Part shown: positions 17,168 through 25,307 of the stretch, one piece after another
Layout: the number at the start of each line of letters is the position of its first letter
Position numbering within the stretch: the first letter of the stretch is position 1
From: Streptomyces griseorubiginosus
Lineage (GTDB): Bacteria > Actinomycetota > Actinomycetes > Streptomycetales > Streptomycetaceae
Direction of reading: 5' to 3'
Length of the DNA stretch: 64,000 nt
NCBI RefSeq assembly: GCF_001514195.1
Contig: NZ_KQ948734.1
Coordinates: 340,462-404,461 of the forward strand
Translations under genes and position numbers: made by a program
Notes under the pieces: model-generated
What the model was told of the DNA's origin: nothing
Seen by the model: the letters and a program-made list of their open reading frames with translations, nothing else
Database searches by the model: none

Positions 17168-19429
17168 ATGTCGGACGCGGAGCGGGCGGGAACATCCCGG
17201 CAGAACGAGAGCGAGCGTCTCCTCGCCGGGCGGTACCGGCTGGGGGGAGTGCTCGGCCGCGGAGGCATGGGCACGGTGTGGCGTGCCGAGGACGAGACCC
17301 TGGGCAGGACGGTGGCCGTCAAGGAACTGCGGTTCCCGGCCAGCATCGACGAGGACGAGAAGCGCCGGCTGATCACCCGCACCCTGCGGGAGGCCAAGGC
17401 GATCGCGCGGATCCGCAACACCAGCGCGGTGACCGTGTACGACGTGGTCGACGAGGACGACCGGCCCTGGATCGTGATGGAGCTCGTCGAGGGCAAGTCG
17501 CTCGCCGAGGTCATCCGGGAGGACGGCCTGCTGGAGCCGAAGCGCGCGGCGGAGGTGGGCCTCGCGATCCTCGACGTGCTCAGGTCCGCGCACCGCGAGG
17601 GCATCCTGCACCGTGACGTGAAGCCGTCCAACGTGCTGATCTCCGAGGACGGCCGGGTCGTGCTCACTGACTTCGGCATCGCCCAGGTCGAGGGCGACCC
17701 GTCCATCACCTCCACCGGCATGCTCGTCGGCGCCCCCTCCTACATCTCCCCGGAGCGGGCCCGCGGGCACAAGCCGGGCCCCGCGGCCGACCTGTGGTCG
17801 CTCGGCGGGCTGCTGTACGCGGCGGTCGAGGGCGCCCCGCCGTACGACAAGGGCTCCGCGATCGCGACGCTCACGGCGGTGATGACCGAGCCATTGGAGG
17901 AGCCGAAGAACGCGGGCCCCCTCAAGGACGTCATCTACGGCCTGCTCAGCAAGGACCCCGCCCAGCGCCTCGACGACAGCCGTGCCCGGGCCATGCTCAC
18001 CGCGGTGATCCACGCGCCCGAGCCGAAGGAGGCCGAGCCGGAGCCGCCGTCGGACGCGACCCGGGTCGTGCCGCTGCCCGCCCAGCCGGAGGAGCGCGCG
18101 GGCGGGGAGCGGCTGCGCGGGGCGCTGCGTTCCATGCGGAAGGCCGCCGGGGCGGCGGCCACGTCCGCGGCCGCGTCGCGGACCAAGTCCGGTGGCGGTA
18201 CGGCGGGTTCGGGCACGGCGGGCTCCGGTGCCGCCGGTTCGGGCTCGGCGGGGTCTCGGGCGGCGGGGACCGGCGCTTCGGGGTCGGCTGGGTCCGCTTC
18301 GGGTGGGCCGGCTTCAGGTGCATCGGCTTCGGGTGCGGCGGCTTCCGGGGTGTCCGCTTCGGGTGCGTCCCCTTCGCTCGGAGGGAAGGTGCCCGCTCAG
18401 GCTTCCGAGCCTGCCGCGTCGGCTCCTGCGGCCTCTGCGGCGTCCGCGCCGGTCAGGCCCTCTCCGTCGGCCAAGCCCTCCACACCGGCCAAGGACGCTC
18501 CGGCCTCCGCTGCCGCTGCCGCGTCCTCGGCGTCCACGGCCGGTGGCGCTGCCGGGGTGCGGGACGGGCAGACGCAGCAGGCCAACGCGGTGTCGGACGG
18601 GCGTAGTTCGGGGTGGCCCGTGATGACGCCACCGGACGGCCTGGCTCCGAGGCCGGTGCCCAGGGCGCCGCTGACCGATGTGGTGCCGCGGCGCACGCTG
18701 GTAATCATCGCGGTGGTCGTGCTGCTCGCGATCCTCGGCATCGTGCTGGCCCTCACGCTCGGCGGCGGGGACGAAGGCACCGACGGAGCCAAGGGCGGCG
18801 GGACGAAGGCGACGGCGAGCGCGGGCGGGAGCGCCGACACCAAGGAGGACAAGAGCGGGGGCACCAGGACCGACGGTGCCACCACCGGGTCCCCTTCGTC
18901 GGACACCGGTGCGGGCGCCGCGAACACGCCCAGCACCGAGGAGAGCGGCCGGAGTTCGGCCGGGTCCTCGGGTTCCGGCGACTCCTCCGGGGACAGCGCG
19001 GTCGCCAAGACGTACAAGGGGAGCCAGGGCTACTCGATAGGTCTGCCGGAGGGGTGGAGCTTCCAGACCTCCGGCTCCGCGGGTGACCGCTTCACCGGGC
19101 CCGACGGGCAGAAGCTGCTCGTCGCCTGGACCAGCACGCCGAAGGGCGACCCGGTGGCGGACTGGGAGAACCAGGAGCGGAGCATGGTCCGCGCGCAGTA
19201 CACGAAGATCCGTATAGCGAAGGTGAGCTACCGGGGCTGGAACACGGCCGACTGGGAGTTCACCTACGTGGAGAACGGGACGAAGTACCGGACCATCGAC
19301 CGCGGATTCGTCGTCAACGGCCATCTCGGATATGCGCTGATGTACACGGCGAAAGCCGCGAACTGGGGCACTGAGCTGCGCGAGGACACATGGCAGACGC
19401 TCGCTCGTACCTTCGAACCGAAGTCGTGA
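17168..19429 (+). CDS. Transmembrane Ser/Thr protein kinase 1 (PASTA-less)
   Basis: 753 aa from ATG 17168 (ATG 17156 equally possible). Kinase domain about 23-290: GRGGMG P-loop, K52 in AVKEL, HRDVKPSNVL (D150), DFG at 168-170 and the SPE segment ISPERARG. All catalytic residues are intact. An Ala/Gly/Ser-rich linker with repeated GSGTAGSGAAG-type units follows (about 320-500). One transmembrane helix is at about 510-532 (TLVIIAVVVLLAILGIVLAL), then a Thr/Ser-rich stalk and a C-terminal extracytoplasmic domain (SQGYSIGLPEGWSFQ ... TLARTFEP) of ~135 residues. It is the first of six kinase-like genes. The related outer domains of neighbours suggest sensors for similar signals. Confidence 0.92.
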   Translation: MSDAERAGTSRQNESERLLAGRYRLGGVLGRGGMGTVWRAEDETLGRTVAVKELRFPASIDEDEKRRLITRTLREAKAIARIRNTSAVTVYDVVDEDDRPWIVMELVEGKSLAEVIREDGLLEPKRAAEVGLAILDVLRSAHREGILHRDVKPSNVLISEDGRVVLTDFGIAQVEGDPSITSTGMLVGAPSYISPERARGHKPGPAADLWSLGGLLYAAVEGAPPYDKGSAIATLTAVMTEPLEEPKNAGPLKDVIYGLLSKDPAQRLDDSRARAMLTAVIHAPEPKEAEPEPPSDATRVVPLPAQPEERAGGERLRGALRSMRKAAGAAATSAAASRTKSGGGTAGSGTAGSGAAGSGSAGSRAAGTGASGSAGSASGGPASGASASGAAASGVSASGASPSLGGKVPAQASEPAASAPAASAASAPVRPSPSAKPSTPAKDAPASAAAAASSASTAGGAAGVRDGQTQQANAVSDGRSSGWPVMTPPDGLAPRPVPRAPLTDVVPRRTLVIIAVVVLLAILGIVLALTLGGGDEGTDGAKGGGTKATASAGGSADTKEDKSGGTRTDGATTGSPSSDTGAGAANTPSTEESGRSSAGSSGSGDSSGDSAVAKTYKGSQGYSIGLPEGWSFQTSGSAGDRFTGPDGQKLLVAWTSTPKGDPVADWENQERSMVRAQYTKIRIAKVSYRGWNTADWEFTYVENGTKYRTIDRGFVVNGHLGYALMYTAKAANWGTELREDTWQTLARTFEPKS

Positions 19430-19483
19430 GGCGCTGTCCGCCGAGTGGTGCCGTGTTTGGGCCCTGAGATCTGGAATCCCCTC

Positions 19484-19511
19484 TTGGCGGGTTGCCTCCG
19501 GCACGTATCGT
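19484..19511 (+). promoter_or_regulatory. Promoter of the pseudokinase gene
   Basis: TTGGCG (19484-19489), 16 bp, TATCGT (19506-19511), about 90 bp before the chosen start. Confidence 0.45.
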
Positions 19512-19603
19512 GAGTGTTTGCGAACCGTCCGCATCCAGGTCCGGGCACGGAACGGGCCGTAAGGCGAACGGAATTGACCAACCGGGCGGCCGGGGGAGGC
19601 AAC

Positions 19604-22600
19604 GTGGAGGACTATGCGGGTCGGGTGCTCGCCGACCGCTACCGCCTGCCGCTGCCCCCTTCCGACGAGTACGAACTCACCGAGACACGCGCCTTCGACA
19701 CCTACAGCGGGCAGGAAGTCCTGGTCAGGCAGGTTCCGTTGCCCGAGGTCGTCGAGGCGGAGGTGCTCGACGCGGAGGGGCTCCCGGACGGGTTCACGGC
19801 CCGGGATCCCCGTGGATCGCGGCGGAGCCCGGGGCGGGGCGTCACGCGCCGGCCCACGGAGCCCGCGGTGCGCAGGGCCGTCGAGGCGGCGCAGGCCGCC
19901 GCGCGGATACCCGACCATCCGCGGCTCGACCAGGTCTTCGACGTGTTCGCCGAGGGCGGTTCGCTGTGGATCGTCAGCGAGTCGGTGGCCGCGCGGCCGC
20001 TGGCGGCGCTGCTCGCCGAGAAGCCGCTGACGCCGTACCGGGCGGCCGAGGTCGCCTCCGACGTGCTGATGGCGCTGCGGGTGCTGCACGCGCACGGCTG
20101 GGTGCACCGCAACATCACCGCCCGCACGGTACTGGTCTGCGACGACGGCCGTGTGATGCTGACCGGCCTCGCGGTGGGCGCGGCCGAGGAGGCGCTGTGC
20201 GGCTATGACCCGGTGCCGGTCGAGGCGGGTGAATGGGGCTCCGGGGACGGGGAGTTCGGGGCCGGGACGCAGGACACCGGGCCGCAGGACGCCGGGATCG
20301 GTGGGCACGGGGGGCACGGGGGGCCCGGGGGATCTGATGGGCACCGGGTTCCCGCGCAGGCCGTCGGCGAGGGATCGGTCGGCGGGCCCACGGCGCTCGG
20401 CGGAGCGGGCGGATCCGGCGCGGCCTTCGGAATCGGCGCTGTCACGCAGGGAGTCGGGCCGGGCCCGGTCGGCGCGAGCGGGTTCGGCGGGAACGACCCC
20501 GACCCCGAGGCGGCTCGGCGGGCGGCGATCGAGGCGCGGGAGTCGCGAGGGCTCCCGAGCGCCGGGGTGGAGTCGGTCGACGACGCCGGTTCCGCCGGTG
20601 CGTTGGTCCGGCGGGAGCCCGACGGCGGCACGGACATCAGGGCGGCGCGGGCGGGTGCGATCGCCGCGTACCGAGCGGGGGCACGGGCGGCGGCCCGGGT
20701 CCAGGAGGCACAGAACAGCCGAGCGGCCCTCCCGGGAGCCCGCCCGGCACCGGACACCGACTTCTCGGCGACGCGGGGCAACCCACAGGAACTGCGGGGC
20801 AACCCTCAGGAACTGACGTATCCGGCTGCCGGTGGACCGGGACAGGCGTATCCGGCGGTGGGGAGTCCTGGCCAGGCGTATCCGGCGGTGGACGGTCCGG
20901 GGCCGGCGTATCCGGTGGTGGACGGTCCGGGGCAGTCGCCGTACCCCTCCGGGAACGGCATGGGGCAGCCCGCGCACGACGCCGGGAGCGGTGTCGAGCA
21001 CGTGCCCGGGAGTGTGCCCCCGGGGCAGATAGCCGATCCCTACGGAGTGCGGCCTGCCTCCTGGCACGGGGCCGTGCCGCGCGGTGGGGTCGGCGGGACG
21101 GTGCGGGGCGGCGCGCCGGGCGCGGTCGAGGGACAGGCGCCCGGTCTCGGTCCCGTGCCGACGGGCGGGCCCGTGCCCGGAGGTGTCGTGGACCCCGGTG
21201 GGCTGCGGGCCGGAAGCGGTGTGGGCGCCGGAGGACCGCGGGCCGGAAGCGGTCCGGACGCCGGAGGGCCCGGGACTGCGGGAGGCATGGACGTAGGCAG
21301 TGACATAGGTGGGCCCGGCGCCGCGGGTGGCATCGGTGCCGCTCCCGCGCGGTGGGACGACCTCGCCCACGCGGCTCCCGCCGCCCGCCGTGGTCCCGCC
21401 ACCGCGCTCGCCGCGGAGCGGGCCCGGCAGGCGCGGATGGCTGTGGTGGGGCCCGTCACCGAGCGGTGGGCGCCCGAGCAGGCCGGGCCCGTGCACGAGA
21501 ACTGGCAGCTCGCCGCGCCGATCGGACCCGCGACCGACCTGTGGGCCCTCGGGGCACTGCTGTTCCGGGCCGTACAGGGACACGCGCCCTACCCCGAGGA
21601 GTCGACGGCCGAGCTGGTGCAGCTGGTGTGCGCCGAGCCGCCCGCCTTCGCGGAGGAGTGCGGGCCGCTGCGACCGGTCGTGGAGTCGCTGCTGCGACAG
21701 GACCCCACCGAGCGCCTGGACTTCGAGGAACTGCGCGGCTGGCTGCGGTCCCTGGTGCGCTCCGCGCCCGAGCCGGAGGCCGGCGTCCATGTCGTGGCCG
21801 CGCCGCCCGTGGACAAGAGCCGGTTGCCGATCGTGCGCCGCCGGGGCGAGTTGGTGCGCAGGCGGCGGGCCGGCCTGCCCGCGACCAGTGCGCACGGTCG
21901 GCACAAGCGGGGCCGGGAGGAGGCCGGAGCCTCGCCGCGCCGCCTGGGCCGCAATCTGCTGCTGCTCATCCTGCTGGTGATGGCAGCGGCGATCGCGTAC
22001 GCCATGTACTTCATGCCCAAGGCGGATTCCGACGACCAGGGTGCGGACAGGACGGGTTCCACGAGTCAGGCCGGGCCCGCCCAGCCGTCGGGCGCCAGCA
22101 GCGAGCCGCGGCCCGAGCAGACCACGCCCGCGCCGAGCGCTCCGGAGCCGTCGCGGTCCAGCGGAGCCGCCGAGACCCAGACCGCCGGGCCCGAGGTCGC
22201 CGACGGCTTCACCGTGCGCACGGACCCGGAGGGCTTCAAGGTCGCCGTGGCCAACGGCTGGAACCGCACCCCGAGGAACGGCCGCGGTCAGGTGGTCTAC
22301 TCCCAGGGCAACTTCGAGCTCGTCGTCGTACCCGGGCGGGACACCGCGGCGGCCAACGGCGACGATCCGATGGTCTATCAGCGCGAGAAGGAGCCCGAGC
22401 TCCAGCCCTACCGCGACTCCAGCTGGGCCACCGCGACCGGGCTGAAGTCGATCCAGGTGGGCACCAGGAGCATGGCCGAGGGGCAGTTCACCTGGACCGG
22501 CGACGACGGGCGCGAGATGTACGTGCGCAATCTCGCGATGCTGGTCGGCGGGAAGTACCACGTGGTGCAGGTGCGCGGCCCGGAGGCGGAGCGGGACGAG

Positions 22601-22651
22601 GTGACCCGGCTGTACGAGCAGGCGTCGGCCACCTACCAGGTGACCGGCTGA
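19604..22651 (+). CDS. Transmembrane pseudokinase (split Ser/Thr kinase fold)
   Basis: 1015 aa from GTG 19604 with GGGGGAGG four bases upstream. The N-lobe and first part of the C-lobe are recognisable at 1-195, but catalytic features are missing. There is no Gly-rich loop, the ATP lysine is R42 (VLVRQV), the HRD motif is HRN (168-170), and DFG reads TGL (187-189). A Gly/Pro/Ala-rich stretch of ~430 residues with tandem GPGQAYPAV-like units follows. The fold then resumes with ATDLWALGALLFRAVQG and RLDFEELRGWLRSL (about 640-720). A transmembrane helix (LLLLILLVMAAAIAYAMYF, about 785-805) and an extracytoplasmic domain follow. It probably binds partners or acts as a scaffold. It cannot phosphorylate by the usual mechanism. 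Confidence 0.88.
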   Translation: MEDYAGRVLADRYRLPLPPSDEYELTETRAFDTYSGQEVLVRQVPLPEVVEAEVLDAEGLPDGFTARDPRGSRRSPGRGVTRRPTEPAVRRAVEAAQAAARIPDHPRLDQVFDVFAEGGSLWIVSESVAARPLAALLAEKPLTPYRAAEVASDVLMALRVLHAHGWVHRNITARTVLVCDDGRVMLTGLAVGAAEEALCGYDPVPVEAGEWGSGDGEFGAGTQDTGPQDAGIGGHGGHGGPGGSDGHRVPAQAVGEGSVGGPTALGGAGGSGAAFGIGAVTQGVGPGPVGASGFGGNDPDPEAARRAAIEARESRGLPSAGVESVDDAGSAGALVRREPDGGTDIRAARAGAIAAYRAGARAAARVQEAQNSRAALPGARPAPDTDFSATRGNPQELRGNPQELTYPAAGGPGQAYPAVGSPGQAYPAVDGPGPAYPVVDGPGQSPYPSGNGMGQPAHDAGSGVEHVPGSVPPGQIADPYGVRPASWHGAVPRGGVGGTVRGGAPGAVEGQAPGLGPVPTGGPVPGGVVDPGGLRAGSGVGAGGPRAGSGPDAGGPGTAGGMDVGSDIGGPGAAGGIGAAPARWDDLAHAAPAARRGPATALAAERARQARMAVVGPVTERWAPEQAGPVHENWQLAAPIGPATDLWALGALLFRAVQGHAPYPEESTAELVQLVCAEPPAFAEECGPLRPVVESLLRQDPTERLDFEELRGWLRSLVRSAPEPEAGVHVVAAPPVDKSRLPIVRRRGELVRRRRAGLPATSAHGRHKRGREEAGASPRRLGRNLLLLILLVMAAAIAYAMYFMPKADSDDQGADRTGSTSQAGPAQPSGASSEPRPEQTTPAPSAPEPSRSSGAAETQTAGPEVADGFTVRTDPEGFKVAVANGWNRTPRNGRGQVVYSQGNFELVVVPGRDTAAANGDDPMVYQREKEPELQPYRDSSWATATGLKSIQVGTRSMAEGQFTWTGDDGREMYVRNLAMLVGGKYHVVQVRGPEAERDEVTRLYEQASATYQVTG

Positions 22652-22791
22652 CGACGCCGTACCCGCGCGACAGGGCAGCCGCCGGACGCCGTGGCGGCGC
22701 CTCGGGTTCACCCGTACTTCGCGGAAGCGACAACCGTCACAGTGAGGTCTCCTTGACGCCCCCCTGGTTCCCCTCGGCGCCGGCCGGTCCT

Positions 22792-22797
22792 TAGTCT
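22792..22797 (+). promoter_or_regulatory. -10 element before kinase 3, flanked by an inverted repeat
   Basis: TAGTCT lies 28 bp before the start of the next kinase gene. CTTGACGC (22752-22759) and GCGTCAAG (22802-22809) form an 8-bp inverted repeat around it and could be an operator or hairpin. Confidence 0.35.
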
Positions 22798-22825
22798 GAC
22801 TGCGTCAAGAGCATTGCGGGGCAAC

Positions 22826-24547
22826 GTGAATCAGATGCAGGGCCTGCTCCTCGCGGGGCGTTACCGGCTCGCCGACCCGATAGGCAAGGGCGGCATGGGC
22901 CGGGTTTGGCGTGCCCACGATGAGGTGCTGCACCGGGCCGTGGCCATCAAGGAGTTGACCGCCGCGCTCTACGTCTCCGAGAGCGACCAGGCCGTCCTGC
23001 TCGCCCGCACCCGTGCCGAGGCCCGCGCGGCCGCCCGGATCAACCACTCGGCCGTCGTCACCGTGCACGACGTGCTGGACCACGACGGCCGGCCCTGGAT
23101 CGTGATGGAGCTGGTCGAGGGCCGCTCGCTGGCCGACGCCGTCAAGGAGGACGGCCGGGTGGAGCCGCGCGAGGCCGCCCGGATCGGGCTGTGGGTGCTG
23201 CGGGCCCTGCGCGCCGCGCACTCCGCCGGTGTCCTGCACAGGGATGTGAAACCCGGCAACGTCCTGCTCGCCCAGGACGGCCGCGTCCTGCTCACCGACT
23301 TCGGGATCGCCCAGATCGAGGGCGACACCACGATCACCCGCACCGGCGAGGTCGTCGGCTCGGTCGACTACCTCGCCCCCGAGCGGGTCCGCGGCGCCGA
23401 CCCCGGTCCCTCCGCCGACCTGTGGGCGCTCGGCGCCACGCTGTACACGGCCGTGGAGGGCCGTTCGCCGTTCCGCCGCACGACCCCGCTGGCCACCATG
23501 CAGGCCGTCGTCGACGAGTACCCCGCCGAGCCGCGCGACGCCGGTCCGCTCGCACCAGTCATCGCCGCGCTGCTGCACAAGGACCCCGCGGGACGTCCCG
23601 ACGCGGCCGAGGCCGAGCAGCTGCTCGCCGAGGCGGCGGAGGGACGGCGGCCGGGTGCGGCGCAGGCGTATGTGCCGACGGGGTCGCTGCGGTACGACAC
23701 GGGGAGCACGAGCGGCGGTGCCGGCACCGGAACGGGCACCCGGCCGGTGCAGACGGCCGCTGCCACGCCCCATTCCTCGACCACGCCCTATCCCTCGGGC
23801 GCCGGCACGCCCTACCCGCCGGTCACTGCCACGCCCTACCCTCCGGTCACTGCCACGTCGTACCCCCCGGTCACGGCCCCGCCCGTGCGGCGGAGGCTGC
23901 GGCGCCTGCGCACGTTCGCCCTGCTGGTCGCCTTCGCGGCGATCGTCGGCGCGAGTACCTTTGTCGCGTTGCAGCAGTTCGGTAAGGACAGCCCCACCGG
24001 CTCCGGCGCCGCCTCGCGGACTCCGAGCGCCACCCCGACCGACCAGGACGGCCAGCCAGGGGTTCCCACCGATTGGGAGCGCCACAACGACCCGGCGGGG
24101 TTCACCATTTACCTGCCCCGGGGATGGCAGCGGTCCGTCTCCATCGACCAGGACGGCCTCACACAGGTCGACTACTCGCCCGACAAGGGCAAACACCTCG
24201 TGCGCGTCGCCGTCGACACCGCCCCGGACTTCGCCACCTCGTACGAGCACATGAGCAACCTGAACGCGCAGATCTCAGGGCTGAAGAACTACAAGCAGCT
24301 GAGCCTCAGGAAGGCCCTCTTCCGCGACCTGCCCGGCGCGCGCTGGGAGTACACGTGGGATGCGCTGGCCAAGGACCCGCCGCATTACTTCGCGGCTCCG
24401 TACCATGCCATCGACGTCGGGTTCATGGAACGCGACGGCACCGAGTACGCCATCTACGCGTCTTCGCCGACCGCCGACTGGGCCACCACGCGCAAGCAGT
24501 TCGACTGGATTCTGCGGAGCTGGCAAGAGGGCGAAGTGCAGCAGTGA
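22826..24547 (+). CDS. Transmembrane Ser/Thr protein kinase 3
   Basis: 573 aa from GTG 22826 (GCGGGG upstream). The kinase domain has intact GKGGMG, AIKEL lysine, HRDVKPGNVL and LTDFGIAQ motifs, and the APE segment LAPERVRG. The linker contains tandem TPYPPVTA repeats. A transmembrane helix lies at about 361-383 (TFALLVAFAAIVGASTFVAL), followed by an outer domain beginning NDPAGFTIYLPRGWQRSV. This GF-x-[IV]-x-[LV]-P-x-GW pattern recurs in kinases 1, 4 and 5, indicating a common extracytoplasmic fold. The cytoplasmic substrate is unknown. Confidence 0.92.
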   Translation: MNQMQGLLLAGRYRLADPIGKGGMGRVWRAHDEVLHRAVAIKELTAALYVSESDQAVLLARTRAEARAAARINHSAVVTVHDVLDHDGRPWIVMELVEGRSLADAVKEDGRVEPREAARIGLWVLRALRAAHSAGVLHRDVKPGNVLLAQDGRVLLTDFGIAQIEGDTTITRTGEVVGSVDYLAPERVRGADPGPSADLWALGATLYTAVEGRSPFRRTTPLATMQAVVDEYPAEPRDAGPLAPVIAALLHKDPAGRPDAAEAEQLLAEAAEGRRPGAAQAYVPTGSLRYDTGSTSGGAGTGTGTRPVQTAAATPHSSTTPYPSGAGTPYPPVTATPYPPVTATSYPPVTAPPVRRRLRRLRTFALLVAFAAIVGASTFVALQQFGKDSPTGSGAASRTPSATPTDQDGQPGVPTDWERHNDPAGFTIYLPRGWQRSVSIDQDGLTQVDYSPDKGKHLVRVAVDTAPDFATSYEHMSNLNAQISGLKNYKQLSLRKALFRDLPGARWEYTWDALAKDPPHYFAAPYHAIDVGFMERDGTEYAIYASSPTADWATTRKQFDWILRSWQEGEVQQ

Positions 24548-24560
24548 GAGCAGCACGACT

Positions 24561-24589
24561 TCGGCGGAGTTCCGTACACGGGCTCCGCC
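24561..24589. terminator. Hairpin between kinase 3 and the small secreted protein gene
   Basis: CGGCGGAG (24561-24568) pairs with CTCCGCCG (24582-24589). It lies between convergent genes; the U-run is weak. Confidence 0.5.
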
Positions 24590-24629
24590 GGACAGGACCG
24601 TGGGAGCGGACCGTTTGTCCTGCGGGGGC

Positions 24630-25046
24630 TCAGGCCCAATCCGAGCAGGTGAGCCCGCCGACTATGTGGTCACCCTCCCAGACCGCCACGTGCACACCGA
24701 CATCGCGGAGCGAACCGTCGGTGGTTGACGCGTGAGTGGTGAAGGTGAGAGTCGCGCCATTTCCACCGTATTCATGACGCCAGGGCCAATAGGTCACGTT
24801 GGGAAGGCTGTTGGTGGAGATGAGCTGAATGGCCACATGGTGGCTGTCGGCAGCGGTGTCCTTGACCCAGCCGCTGATGTCCACGTAATTGCTCGACCAA
24901 TTGGTGAATGTCATGCTCCCCGTGGCACCGGTCGTGGAGCACGAGGCGCCGCCACTCGCCGCACTGGCATTGGTCACCGTGGTCGTGGCGAATATGGCCA
25001 CCGCCGCGACACTCGTGACCGAAAGGCGCTTCCATGTGTTTCCCAT
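24630..25046 (-). CDS. Small secreted protein of unknown function
   Basis: 138 aa from ATG 25046. A clear signal peptide (MGNTWKRLSVTSVAAVAIFA, then TTTVTNASA) should be cut near ASA-ASG. The mature ~105-residue domain is rich in Thr, Ser, Trp and aromatic residues and has two cysteines (in GASCSTTG and GLTCSDWA) that could form a disulfide. Its third-codon-position G/C is only about 72%, clearly below the kinases on both sides, and it is the only minus-strand gene in the array. That suggests later insertion or transfer. I do not recognise the family. Confidence 0.7.
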   Translation of the reverse strand: MGNTWKRLSVTSVAAVAIFATTTVTNASAASGGASCSTTGATGSMTFTNWSSNYVDISGWVKDTAADSHHVAIQLISTNSLPNVTYWPWRHEYGGNGATLTFTTHASTTDGSLRDVGVHVAVWEGDHIVGGLTCSDWA

Positions 25047-25187
25047 GGGGGAACGCTATTGGGTTCCATGATGTGCAGGACAGCAAGATTCCAGACACCC
25101 GGGTTGTCGAATATCGGGCCTATGTCCTCGTGTTGTGCCACGCTTTGCATCCATTCAGAAACCGGCCTTGGCTGGAAAGGGGCGCTC

Positions 25188-25307
25188 TTGGACGCGAGTG
25201 AGCTCGAGTTCGGCCTGGCGCTGGACCACCTCCGGGAGGGCGATTCCCGCTTGGCCGGTCAGCGTCCCGGAAGGGGTCCGTCCGGCGCGGCATCATGGGA
25301 CGCATGA
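25188..25307 (+). CDS. Possible small ORF coupled to kinase 4
   Basis: TTG 25188 is preceded by GGAAAGGGG (25174-25182). The 39-codon frame ends in TGA 25305-25307, overlapping the ATG of kinase 4 (ATGA). The product starts with an acidic helix (DASELEFGLALDHLREGDS) and ends Gly/Pro-rich. The overlap is the usual sign of coupled translation, but no family is recognised and a leaderless start of the kinase is an alternative. Confidence 0.28.
   Translation: MDASELEFGLALDHLREGDSRLAGQRPGRGPSGAASWDA

Noticed and set aside
18314..22711. 1465-codon open frame antisense to kinases 1 and 2
   Set aside because: Such frames arise in GC-rich coding DNA; Arg/Pro/Gly-rich nonsense, no ribosome site, sense strand has clear kinase motifs.
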